A stretch of 64,000 bases of DNA, taken from the NCBI RefSeq assembly GCF_003171515.1, contig NC_089393.1, positions 2,604,001 to 2,668,000 on the forward strand, given 5' to 3'. The position numbers and the translations under genes are program-made. Of the stretch, positions 16,858 to 26,906 are shown piece by piece. Within the stretch, counting starts at the first letter, position 1; each line of letters opens with the position of its first letter. The DNA comes from Pyrenophora tritici-repentis. Taxonomy: Eukaryota > Ascomycota > Dothideomycetes > Pleosporales > Pleosporaceae. The notes below the pieces were generated by a model. That model did not search any database. It had not been told where the DNA came from and saw only the letters and a program-made list of their open reading frames with translations.

Positions 16858-19800
16858 TCAAAGTCCCGACTGAGCGTTCAAACTTCCATTGAAAACACAA
16901 AGCAGGGCAACGGCAAGCTGCCCGTTGTCGTCATAATCATGAAAGGTGGCGTGAGGCCCAGGGCGCCCAGGGTTGCGGTCGTGAAAGTCCTGGACTGACT
17001 CCTTGCTGCCGCGCAGGTTGAAGTAGGGTTGCCAGCCTTCAGACTGGTCGTTGCCGACCCATTCAACTTTGTACTGGAGGCAACCACGGCGGCCAGTATA
17101 GGGTCGTTCATTGTATTTCGTATGCGGGAGTCTAAGACTTGAGCGATAACATACTCTGTGTCGCCCTCATCGTTCAAATGGACTTCGGGGGAGCGTTGTC
17201 GTTAGCTCTGGGCTGTCCAGGTAGAGCGTCATCCTCATATGGTTGGAGCAGCCACGGATGAAAAGCGGGAAAAATGTTCTTAAGGCTATCTGGCAGGTCT
17301 AGCTCATAGGCCATGTTGTCAATAACACGGGTAATCTGGTAGGGACCCATATTCTTGTGGTCTAGCGACTTGACTGGCCTTTCGGTCTTAATATGGTTAG
17401 CGTTGAGGAGCACCCAGTCGCCAACAGCGAAGCGGGGGGCTGGATGGCGGTGGACATCAGCGAAGTCTTTCATGCGTTCCTGGGTCCAGGCGATCTCATC
17501 GCGGAGGTACCGACGGGTTGCGTCAATGCGGTTTGTGAGGGAGTCAGCAGCGCGCCGCTGTGCTGCAGCTGGGGTGGCGTTAGTGATGGCGTGGGCTGGT
17601 TCTAGGCCGGAGCGAGGTTGGTAGCCCTTTGTTGCTTGAAATGGGGAAACTCCAGTAGCGGAGCTTATAGCGGAGTTGGCTTCGAATTCAGCTAAAGGTA
17701 GGAGCTGGGCCCAGTCATCCTGCAGGTAGTTCACGTACGAGCGCAGGTACTGCTTCAAGTCCGCGTTGGCGTTTTCTGTTTGGCCATCTGTCTCAGGATG
17801 ATAGGCAGTTGAGAGCTTTGGTGCTGTGCCGACGCGGTCGCAAAGGCGGCGCCAAAAGTGGGATGTGAATTGGCGGCCTCGGTCTGAAACTAGGGTCTTT
17901 GGGTAGCCCTCTTCTCTCCAGATGTATTCGAGAAACTTGTCGACGATAGTTAGTACCTCCATGTTCTCAATGGCGATAAACTTCTTCTTCTTCGACAGCC
18001 TATCCACGACCACCATGATGTGTCGGTATGAGTGGCCGCACCACTTTGAGGGTGGCAGCGGCGTAATGAAATCGATAGAGATGTCCGTCCAGTATTTCTC
18101 TGGCACAGGCAATGGGTGCAGGAGGCCATGCTTAGCGTGGCGGTTGACTTTGGAGCGCCGGCAGGTGGTGCAGTTGTTAGTGAACCTTGCGATAGTGTCG
18201 GTCATGCCTTGCCAATAGTACCATTGGCTCACCTGCTGGTATGTTGTGGTGCGACCCCCGTGCCCTCCTGGCAGGGAGTCATGGATATCTTTTATAATGC
18301 GGGTCCTCAGTTTCTCGCTGAATGGGACAAGAAGGCGGTTATAGCGCATAAAAAGCTTTCTCTCAGCGTTGGTTTCAAGATCGCCCAGTTCCAACCGCAC
18401 ACCTTCAGCAATAAGGTGGTGAGGGATACGTCGATGGCCGTTGTTGAGTGCGTCGCGGATAGCGGTAAGGCGGGCGTCTGTAGGGTAGAGGGCATCGACA
18501 ATTTCTTGGGTAGTCATTTCATCGGCTGCTACAAGGTCGTCGTAAGGGTCATGTTGTCCTTGGAGAGTGAGGCGGGCTAGCCTAACCATGGCGGTGCCCA
18601 CGCGTGACATGCCTTCTCCGGATTCATGCATGAGGGATAAGATAGAGGGCAGGTCGCACTCGGCTTCTCCTAAGCAGAGGCCAGCAAGGCGGATAGCTTC
18701 ATGGCTGCCTCCATCCCACCGGTGGTCGCCAAGGATGGTCTGACACTGGTGCTGGACGCGGTCGTCGGTGACACTCTCAGGCAGGTCACCTGTCCTTCTG
18801 GTGAGGCTGTCTGGCTTCGTGCCTTGTTTTCCAGGCCGATACTTGACTTTAAAGTCGAATTCCTCTAAGAACTCGGCCCAGCGGGCTTGTCGGCGGTTAA
18901 GGTGGCGTTTAGAGCGGAAGTATTCGAGGCCTCGATGGTCAGTAAGTACTTCTACTGTGTCGGCGGCGCCTGCGAGCTCCGGGCGCCATTCCTCGAAGGC
19001 GCGGACTATTGCCAGCAGTTCCTTGTCGTAGATCTCATAGTTGCACTCCGTAGGAGTCATCTTTTTGGAGAGGTACGCGACAGGGCGTATAGTGTCGTCG
19101 CTTTGAATTTGGGAGAGCACTGCAGCGTAGACGTAGTCAGAGGCGTCGGTTTCCAGGATGCATTTGAGGTCTGGGTTAAAATGGGCGAGGACCACCTCGC
19201 TACAGAATGCCTGCTTGAGCAGGTCAAAGGCTCGCGAAGCTTCGGGGGTCATTTGAAACAGCTTTGGATCTCCGCGGGTGAGATGGGTGAGAGGTTTGGC
19301 GATATCAGAGAAGCCATATATAAAACGGCGATAGAAATTGGCAAAGCCAAGGAAGGCTTGGACATCCTTGAGGGACTTGGGTAGAAGCCAGTCCTGTATA
19401 GCACTGACCTTTTCTGGGTCCATCTTTATACCGTTCGGTGTGATAATAAGCCCAAGAAACTTGACTTCTTCTTGGAAGAATTCAGATTTCAGGATGTCCA
19501 TGGGGAGCCCAGCGTTGGACAGGCGTGTGACCACTCGGAGTAGATGGTCATCATGCTCTTCCCTTGTTTCGCTGAATATGATGACGTCGTCTAGGTAGGC
19601 CATGCAAAATTCGTCCAGGTACTCATGGAGGACGTCGTTGATGTAGGCTTGAAATGTTCCAGGGCTGTTGCACATTCCAAAGGGCATTACGGTGTACTGG
19701 TACAGGCCGTATGGCGTAATGAACGCTGAGAGGTGTTTATGCTCTTCTTTAATCCGGATTTTATTGAAGGCGGCGATAACGTCTACCTTAGAGAAGAATT

Positions 19801-21106
19801 TGGCCTTGGATAGCTTGGTGAGCATGTCGCGTATCAACGGAGGGGTGTTACGGTTCTTGATGGTATGGGCATTAAGTCCTCGATAGTCCACGCAAATTCG
19901 GATACCTCCTCCAGGTTTCTTGACTACTAGGAGGGGGCAGCCCATTCAGAGGTGCTACGTTCAATGTGGCCTTTCCGGATCATATCGTCAATGTAGAGCT
20001 TCACAGCTCGGGCTTCGTCGCGGGATAGCGGCCTTAGCCGCTGTGATGAAGGGCGAGGCGGTTTTCCGGTTTCGGGTCTAACTGGATTTCAATAGCGTGG
20101 TCCAGCTTGTCTCGCTGCGGAGGGATCTCATCGGCCTCTCGTGGGTCGAAGCCATGGTAGAGGGGATGGAGGACCTCTGGCAGCTTAGCCAGGATTTCCT
20201 CTTTACTCATGTGGGGGCGCTCCATTCGATCGCGAAACTTTTCAAAGTCTTCAGGGAGGACTTTGGCTCCTGCCGCACGCAGCAGTTGGGTATCCGTCCA
20301 TTCTTGGTCGGTCATATTGCAAAGTCTTTCAACCTCTTCCATAGAGGTTAGGCAGACCTGTTCTCCTCTTGTCACTGAAATGGCGGCCACCCGGCTTGAG
20401 ATAAAAGCGATGTCGATAGGCGGGGGATGTTGAGGAGCCTTAGGATGGCGAGCTTTTTTAAGCTCATAGGCTGGGGGCGCTGGGTGTTTGCGGTGTCGGC
20501 TACTAGCAGCCATGCATGGCTTGTGGTTTTCTAGGCAGTTGCGAATGCAATGGTCTGAGTTGAATACTATTGACATAGTGTCCCAGTTTACCTGGGGGTT
20601 GTGGATTTGAAACCAGGGAGTGCCAAGGATCATTTGCACTCCGCTAACTTTGGTCACATAGGCAAGGACTTGTTCATGGTGGGTGTCGAAAGTTACGTGT
20701 ACCCGTGTCATATGGGTAACGTTGGCAACTTGGGTGCCGTCTGCGAGCTCCAGGACAGCTGGGTCTTGGAGCGGAATTAATTCGTATTTGTGTGCGCGAG
20801 CATGAGATTCATCAATGAAGAGAGAAGCACAACCAGAGTCACCCATGAGTTCTACGTGTGAGGATGGTTGTTGAGAGGGAGATATCATCCCTTTGAATAC
20901 TAATTGCTGACCTACCATAGGGAGATAAGTATTGCCACGAATAGCGGCGGCTGCGATGGCGGAGACGCGAACCCGTGGGCAGCAGGGCGTTCCAGGTTCT
21001 TGATCCGGTCCAGGATTGCTTGCAGTGTGGGGTCAGGTTCAGTGTCGTTGTCGTCGCAGTCTTCGGCAGTAGGAGAAGGGGGCGTTGTAGGTTCAGGTGT
21101 ATTCAA
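16858..21106 (-). pseudogene. Pol (protease-RT-RNase H-integrase-chromodomain), frameshifted
   Basis: Domains occur in the right order but in several frames. Protease is ELMGDSGCASLFID (20918-20034 frame). RT has VVKKPGGGIRICVDYRGLNA and AYLDDVIIFS. RNase H has ETDASDYVYAAVLS and LTDHRGLEYF. Integrase has HDSLPGGHGG...CTTCRRSK, SIDFITPLPPS, LVSDRGRQFTS and AYHPETDGQTEN (19945-17174 frame). A C-terminal chromodomain (EYVIAQVLDSR...KVEWVG...WQPYFNL) ends at TGA 16858-16860. Shifts are seen near 20945, 20038, 19933-19937, 17187-17191 and 17116-17118. The last four are each explained by one missing base in a short homopolymer. Pol overlaps gag in the -1 frame near 21166. Confidence 0.88.
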
Positions 21107-21165
21107 GGGTTCTTTATTGAGTTTCTCAGGCTCTTGGGGTCCCTGGGGGCGACTTTCGCCAGGGA

Positions 21166-23322
21166 CTACTCGTTTTCCGAGCGGGCGTCAGAGGCGGCCG
21201 CTGGAGGAGTAGGGGCTCGGACGGCGTTAATGCGTACGGCGGCCTTAGGGATAGGGACGCCGGCGGCCTTGCGGGCTTCGTTCAAGGCGGTGAGGACTTC
21301 GGGGTAGCGGCCCATTGAAGTGAGCTTGTCCATGTCCTTGCAGGGCGCGTCGTCGGAGTTAGACTTGTGGCCTGCACGGGTGCACTTGAAGCAGCGTTCC
21401 AATTCAGCTAGGACCTGGGTCTCCATGACAGTGCGCTCCCTGTAGGGTTTGTTGATAATAAATTGGTTGGCTCCGCTGCCTTTGGGCTGCGCGTTGTCGG
21501 CGTTGCGATTGCGGTTGCGGTTATTGCCGCCGCCGCCACGACCGCTACCTCCACTATTACCCTTGCTAGGGTTGTGAGAGGGCTGGAGGGCGGAGTGAAG
21601 TTGTTCGAGGTGTCGGAGCTTGTGGCTGAACTTGGCAAAGTCCTTGGTGAAGGTGTCGTCGCTCATGAGGTGCTCCGCTCGGCTGCGCCACTGGTCTGGC
21701 AACTTCTTGTAGGCTTGCAGAGTCTTTTCCTCGTCGTCCCATTTCAAGGGAGCGACGCCGGCTTTGAAGCGGGCCAGGTAGGAGGTGATAGTCTCACCAG
21801 GCTTCATGAAGCCTTCCTTTTCGTAGAAGTTGTGGGCATCTAGGCGGGTATTCAAACGGCCGTAGCAGGCGTCGAGGATATCCCACGCTTCTTGTGCAGT
21901 ATGGAACTCGTCTCCTTCGACAAACCATCCGCTCGAGATATTATCCCAGGCTACGCCGGTGGTTTTCATGCGGATGTAGTCTAGTTGCTCCTCCTCGTTG
22001 TTGGCGAAAGGGTACGGATGGGCACGGAACCAGCTCTGCATGTCGAGTTTCCATTTCTGGTAGGTAGAGGCCTTTGTGCCTGTAGGGCCCTCAAAGACCG
22101 CGGGTTCAGGTTGTTTAGATCGTCGCTGCGTTGTGGCGGGCAGCGGAGCGTCAGGGCTAAGTTTGGTAGCTGAGCGGTGGCGGCGTACGCTAACGGGTCC
22201 ATCTGATTCGTCAGAGATGGAGTCATGCGGTTTGCCGCGTAGAGATGGGCGCGCGGTGCTAGCATAGGCTTTAAGCTTTTCTTTGGTTTCGCCGTGCGCG
22301 GTAGACTCTTGGTTAAGGGCGGTCTTGTACTCCTCCTTGCGCTGGAGGTAGCGTTCGGCTCGTCGCTCAGCGGTGTCGAGTTTCGACTGGAGGTCTTGGT
22401 TGGCTACGTGGAGGCTGCCTCTCACCTCTTGAAGCTGGTTTGTAAGGAACTTTACCTGCTTTTCGGAGTTGAGTTTGGCGACGCGCTCGTCGATGAGGTC
22501 TTCCTGAGCGTCCGTCAGGCGCTCTTGAAGATTGGCGAGGTCGTTATGTAGGGTGTGGACGGTGTCAAAGCAGAACTGGTAGAGTTTCTCTCCAGCTTCC
22601 GTGGTTGAGCCTTTAACAAAAGCTTCGTCAAGTTCTCCTACTAGCCTGGGCTCGCCGTTGGCGTCGTACTCATAGGCGGCTAGAGTTGGCTGACTGCCTT
22701 GAGGCAAGTCAGTTTTGGGGATTACGTAGCCAATGACTTTGCGGACGGGCTTTGAGGTAGTCCCCTCTGTGCGTGGCGTAGGCGAGGGTAGCGGGTCCCA
22801 TGTAGGCGGAGAGAGGGCGTAGCTAGTATGGTTGCCGTCTTCTGTTTGGTACGTAAAGGGGTTATCAGTGCGCTGGGCGTCCGACCGCTGTCGGAGAGCG
22901 GGGTACTGAAAGCCTGCGCGGCCGCGGGTTGTAGTGACGTTAGGCGGGGACGGTTGAAAGGAGTCGCTAGAGTCTTGAGCGTCTACGACAGGTGATAACG
23001 GGCGCGATGGTACTAGATGGTGGATTTGGGTAATGTCGGCCTCGTCGTTATCTGAGTCGGCGTCATAGCCCTGCTGCTCTAGCTGCTCGTTTCCGAAGGC
23101 GCCAGGTACAGCTGGGTTGCTGATTTGGCGTAAGTTGGCGGACCCGGTAGCGCGTGGCAAGGCGCTGCTGCGGGCGGTGGAAGCCACGGTAGGTCTAGCG
23201 AAAGACCTCGCGCTCTTACCGGGGCTGATCGTTGCACCGGCGGTAGGGTTGGCGTCGCTGCCCGAGGCGTCTCCCACATGGGGCGCGTCGGCGGCATTGC
23301 CGTCTGGGAACTGGGTGGACAT
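21166..23322 (-). CDS. Gag of the minus-strand Ty3/gypsy element
   Basis: The protein is 718 aa from the ATG at 23322 and intact. It has a long disordered N-terminus, a central coiled coil (about residues 250-350), then the capsid region with TYQKWKLDMQSWFRAHPYPF and ITSYLARFKAGVAPL. A Gly/Arg/Asn-rich stretch precedes an unusual zinc knuckle CFKCTRAGHKSNSDDAPC, with eight instead of four residues between His and the last Cys. It is much longer than the gag of the plus-strand element, so the two are from different families. Confidence 0.88.
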   Translation of the reverse strand: MSTQFPDGNAADAPHVGDASGSDANPTAGATISPGKSARSFARPTVASTARSSALPRATGSANLRQISNPAVPGAFGNEQLEQQGYDADSDNDEADITQIHHLVPSRPLSPVVDAQDSSDSFQPSPPNVTTTRGRAGFQYPALRQRSDAQRTDNPFTYQTEDGNHTSYALSPPTWDPLPSPTPRTEGTTSKPVRKVIGYVIPKTDLPQGSQPTLAAYEYDANGEPRLVGELDEAFVKGSTTEAGEKLYQFCFDTVHTLHNDLANLQERLTDAQEDLIDERVAKLNSEKQVKFLTNQLQEVRGSLHVANQDLQSKLDTAERRAERYLQRKEEYKTALNQESTAHGETKEKLKAYASTARPSLRGKPHDSISDESDGPVSVRRHRSATKLSPDAPLPATTQRRSKQPEPAVFEGPTGTKASTYQKWKLDMQSWFRAHPYPFANNEEEQLDYIRMKTTGVAWDNISSGWFVEGDEFHTAQEAWDILDACYGRLNTRLDAHNFYEKEGFMKPGETITSYLARFKAGVAPLKWDDEEKTLQAYKKLPDQWRSRAEHLMSDDTFTKDFAKFSHKLRHLEQLHSALQPSHNPSKGNSGGSGRGGGGNNRNRNRNADNAQPKGSGANQFIINKPYRERTVMETQVLAELERCFKCTRAGHKSNSDDAPCKDMDKLTSMGRYPEVLTALNEARKAAGVPIPKAAVRINAVRAPTPPAAASDARSENE

Positions 23323-23488
23323 GGCGTTGGTCTACCGTGTCGCGGGAACTGTGGGGATCTGCAACTAGCCGCACGCGCTGGGTTGCTATTAGAGCGCTGT
23401 TAGAGCGCTGTCAGAGCGCAGTTAAGGCGCTGTCAGGTTAGGAGCAACTGGCCAAGGACGCCAGGTTGCTGTCAGAGGCGTTTAATGG

Positions 23489-23499
23489 ACTGCAAAAAC
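23489..23499 (-). promoter_or_regulatory. Self-complementary primer-binding site (minus-strand element)
   Basis: On the minus strand GTTTTTGCAGT starts one base inside the 5' LTR end. It is the exact complement of ACTGCAAAAAC, read on the minus strand within the LTR at 23560-23550. This again fits Tf1-style self-priming and puts the mRNA start near 23560. Confidence 0.65.
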
Positions 23500-23500
23500 G

Positions 23501-23676
23501 TGTTAGGGTCTCACAGGATCAGATATTTAAAACTGTGTTGAATTACAAAGTTTTTGCAGTACCGAGTTTCTAAGAAACTTCGGTAGAATTAAATACATGT
23601 GTGGGGCAGCGGGGCCTCGGCACCCGAGGCGCCGGCGTGGTCCGTGCTCAGAACACCAAGGTTCCAAACCATGACA
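23501..23676 (-). repeat. 5' LTR (176 bp) of the minus-strand element
   Basis: It is identical to 16663-16838. Confidence 0.93.
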
Positions 23677-24076
23677 CTCGGGACTTTATTATCTTGTAGT
23701 TCTTTCCGTTTATATCTAGAAAGATAAAGATTTTAAGGTACTAGAAGTTCTCAGAAAGTCTTTAGCTAGTAAGAAAAGAAATAACGTTAATAAAGACAAG
23801 AAAATTGTATAGAGAGAATTGTAGTCAAGTTGATTTTATATTCTATATAAAAGAATAGCCTACGCTCTTACTCTTATATAATTGGTAGAGACTGAAACCC
23901 GCAGATAATTGGCCGAGCTAGAACCTTAAGAAGGAACTCTATACAACAACTAAATGCTTACTGTCTCTTACTACTCTCTTAAATCAAGCTAAGATAATTA
24001 GTTACCATATAAATCAGAACATAGATCCTTACATAAGTAATTATCGTTATTCCAAGAGGTAGTATTTGCAGCTGAT
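23677..24076. other. AT-rich degenerate sequence
   Basis: It is rich in TA and poor in CG and has stops in all frames. It looks like RIP-mutated transposon relic, possibly the rest of the pogo-like element cut at 16662; I could not confirm homology. Confidence 0.45.
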
Positions 24077-24387
24077 TTATCGTCTACAGGTTAAGTTGCA
24101 GTCCTCCTATAAAGCATGTTGATATTATACGTAGCAAGAAAATAGGATCTATATAGGAGAATACGTACAACAGTGCAACCTGAACAACAACAGAGGTCGC
24201 CCCTTCTAAGAGTAAGGCAACCGGTACCTTCTTGGACTGGACAACCACCCTGGCGCGCCTCTAGACTAGAAGAGTGGTCGTCGGCATGGATTATCTTCAG
24301 AGCAGAAGAATCTTCGAGTCCAAGTTTGGTTGGGGAGCTTAGGCCCTGAGTAGCGAAAGCAAATGCCAAAACGATAGAGAACTTCAT
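24077..24387 (-). CDS. Small secreted Cys-rich protein, effector-like
   Basis: Two exons, 24387-24169 and 24106-24077, flank a 62-nt intron (GTACGT donor, TATAG acceptor) and encode 82 aa. Without splicing the frame runs into hydrophobic sequence unlike the rest; splicing adds two more cysteines and a short basic end. A signal peptide (MKFSIVLAFAFATQGLSSP) is followed by an acidic/His pro-region and a possible Kex2-type processing point LEAR/Q near residue 45. The remaining roughly 37 residues hold eight cysteines spaced C-x7-C-x8-CCC-x2-C-x4-C-x3-C. Size, secretion signal and Cys content match fungal effector candidates or antimicrobial peptides. No known family is recognised and no function is assigned. 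The TE-rich location fits either idea. Confidence 0.72.
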
Positions 24388-24493
24388 ATTGACAGTAGTT
24401 GAAATAGTGGTCAGATAGATAGTGGTTGATAAGGAGTAAAAAGTAGTTGATAGTTGTTGGAATGAAGTCCAAGTGAGAGAGACATGTGTCTCG

Positions 24494-24503
24494 TCTTATA
24501 TAG
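24494..24503 (-). promoter_or_regulatory. Candidate TATA box of the small secreted protein gene
   Basis: On the minus strand CTATATAAGA lies about 107 bp upstream of the ATG at 24387. Confidence 0.5.
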
Positions 24504-25784
24504 ACACGAAAGGGACCTAGACAAGGACTCCTTGCTAATGTTCGGTCTAACAGTCTGATGCCCCGAATGGTATGTAAGAGAAAGCTCAGACTCCTCGTTA
24601 AACCAAGCTATAAGCCCGGCTGCATCGTAGTCGGGTCTCCCCTAAATCGTTTTATCAATCATTTTACCGATTCTGTGACGTACGTAGACTCCTAATAATG
24701 ACAACGATCTTCATAAATCGGCTTTAACACTTAACATGCAACAGAGTCAGTCCGCGCATTATCCCGTACCGCAAATTATGCTACACCGCGAACTATGCCG
24801 AACTCTGCAGGTTAATAGCTTTACGTTTTAAGTAGAGCTCTTTTTTTGCTTACATGATTGTTATACTAACGCTCATACTTTAGTCCGGTGCGGTTCTGCT
24901 TCGGTCCGGCGCGGTCCTGCGGTAGCTTAGACCTATCTACAGGGTCACCAAACGCCAAGGCGCATCCTGGTGAGTCCTAGCCATTATCAGGCTATATCAC
25001 AGTGTCGAGCCGTCGCGTCTCTATCTTCTTGGAGGAAAACCGGCAGTAAATCAGCATAAAAATGTCAGATTTGTGCATACACAATAATGAAAAGACTCAA
25101 CTTATCAGAACTCATAGCAACTGATCGACCTGGCACAACACAGCAACAAGGCAATAGGCCAAAGACAACAGGGAATTGAGTGTCAGCCGGCGGACCTCTA
25201 CCCACGACATGCAGTTAACTACCTTACTCATAGAAAAGGTACCACGAAGCAGCGCTACAACGCATAAGTGAGGATGTCGTATGGAGCCAGGCGGTCTGTA
25301 TGATTTCGGGGTTGCAGTTTGGTTGAAAGGATTTGTGGTTTGCAATTTTTGGTGGTCAGAAGCGACATATATCGTAGAAAGGTCTGAGTGAGACAGTTTC
25401 GAGTGGGGTAGTGTATCTTCAGTAGTGAACAGCCAGGCGAGCGCGTGATTTCGACGTGTTAGTGGCATTGAGCTCTCACCCAAAGTAAAATGTATGTAAC
25501 GTGCAGTGTGAGGGCATTTCCCCGGATGTCAATGAAAGAAAATATCGGGTGAAGCTATGGAAATGAATGGATTCGCTTAAATGAGCGTGAATTAAAGGTA
25601 CATTAAGCATACAAGAGTGTTGTTACATGGAATTAAAGCTACTAGAATCAAGAAATACACCCGGAAACCCAATACCCGACTATACAGCCTGATCCATCTT
25701 CACTCACATGTCTCCTTACTTCACCTCGGGGTCATCAAGTCTTTTTCGCGTGCTTAGGCTACCCTTCCACATGAGTACCGTACC
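24504..25784. other. Non-coding, AT-rich to mixed
   Basis: No convincing gene is present. The region 24500-25080 has transposon-relic character. A 123-codon minus-strand frame at 25112-25483 has no family resemblance and weak coding character. The last part is the 3' flank of the next gene. Confidence 0.4.
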
Positions 25785-26906
25785 TTATATGAACTTTGAT
25801 ACATTAGGACCGTACTTCACAAGCAATTTTAGTCTTTCGATCTCTTGTCTCTTTTCATATAGCTCTTCATTAAAGACATGGTTTTCACCCCGAAACCTCC
25901 TGAGCTCCTCCCGAAGATCCTGGATTTCCTTGTTTTCCTCTAGAAGATTTTGCGTTTTCTTCATGGCTTCATCCGCGTTCTGGGTGAAATAGTGGCGCCA
26001 GTGGTTCACCTCTGCCTGCTTTTGATTCAACTGGGCACTCCAGTCGCGATTCAAGCGTTCCCGAATCTCCTTTTCAAGGTATGATTTTGCCGCTACGTGG
26101 ATGGCGTTGGCCTGGGCAAGCCTCTTCCTCTCCAGCCTTAGGGCCGATATCTCACAGATCTTGGCTTCGACCATTTCTGCAAGTGTTTCGTTATCGGGTT
26201 CCGGACTGCCCTCCTCGTAAATACCAAGTTTTTGAAACAAGATGTCCGCCACCTTAACACGGAGATCCAGCGTATCATTCTTTTTCTTGAATTCTAATAG
26301 CAGGGTTGCAAGCTTATCCGTCCATTCCCTTGTCTCCAAATGTCTCTTTTGCTCTGACTCAAGAAGACCCTTCTGCAACACTAGGCTGTATTCGAGCTCG
26401 TCTAGCTTATCCGGTATGGGTCTTGCAAAGATGTAGTATACCAGAAAAATATTCGCGATGACCCACATAGAGTAAAAGATCCAGGTGCCCCATCCCAGAA
26501 GGAATCCGGTCGTTGTATCATCTGGAGAAACAACTGCCGCGGTTGTCTCATTCCAAATAGGCGTGGCTACCGGGTAGGAGGAGTAGGTATGCGTATATGT
26601 TACACACGGTGTTGCTGGATCAATCGGGTAGTGAGTGTATTTCGTAAGGTAGTTCACGTAACGGGAGACAGATGTCACCTGCTTCGTAACAGTGGAATAA
26701 ACAGTGTCGGGAATCTTGGTCGTGATCGTGCTGGGTTCTTGGGTTAAAGTCGCAATTTCGGTGACTGTAATGGAGAAGGCGCGTTCATCAGGATGGGAAG
26801 AATTGCCAGGAAACAGCCGCCAATTGGGTACAAATCCGAAAAATAACAGAACGCATGTTCCGTAGATCATGTCGTACCGCAATACATGCTGAGCAATGCC
26901 CGCCAT
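25785..26906 (-). CDS. Two-pass membrane protein with long C-terminal coiled coil
   Basis: The intronless gene encodes 373 aa from the ATG at 26906 (MAGIAQHVLRYD...). The frame stays open upstream to 27125, but that part is compositionally unlike the rest and is probably 5' leader. A first hydrophobic segment (residues 11-27) is followed by a Thr/Ser/Tyr-rich stretch (40-140) with one N-glycosylation-type site, NET. A second membrane segment (about 144-160, GTWIFYSMWVIANIFLVYYI) precedes a charged alpha-helical coiled coil to the end, including EENKEIQDLREELRRFRGEN. I do not recognise the family. The layout suggests a lumenal/external loop and a cytosolic coiled-coil tail. Confidence 0.7.
   Translation of the reverse strand: MAGIAQHVLRYDMIYGTCVLLFFGFVPNWRLFPGNSSHPDERAFSITVTEIATLTQEPSTITTKIPDTVYSTVTKQVTSVSRYVNYLTKYTHYPIDPATPCVTYTHTYSSYPVATPIWNETTAAVVSPDDTTTGFLLGWGTWIFYSMWVIANIFLVYYIFARPIPDKLDELEYSLVLQKGLLESEQKRHLETREWTDKLATLLLEFKKKNDTLDLRVKVADILFQKLGIYEEGSPEPDNETLAEMVEAKICEISALRLERKRLAQANAIHVAAKSYLEKEIRERLNRDWSAQLNQKQAEVNHWRHYFTQNADEAMKKTQNLLEENKEIQDLREELRRFRGENHVFNEELYEKRQEIERLKLLVKYGPNVSKFI

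Larger units (their letters stand above)
16663..23676 (-). mobile_element. Second Ty3/gypsy chromodomain LTR retrotransposon, minus strand
   Basis: The 7.0-kb element has identical 176-bp LTRs and the order LTR, self-primer site, gag, pol, polypurine tract, LTR. The pol reading frame is broken by several one-base shifts. Flanking 5-mers (GGCCT left, CTCGG right) do not match. Either the element recombined, a flank was lost, or the junction is misassembled. Confidence 0.93.

Noticed and set aside
25112..25483. 123-codon minus-strand frame
   Set aside because: No domain, no signal peptide, no splice support; composition like surrounding non-coding DNA.
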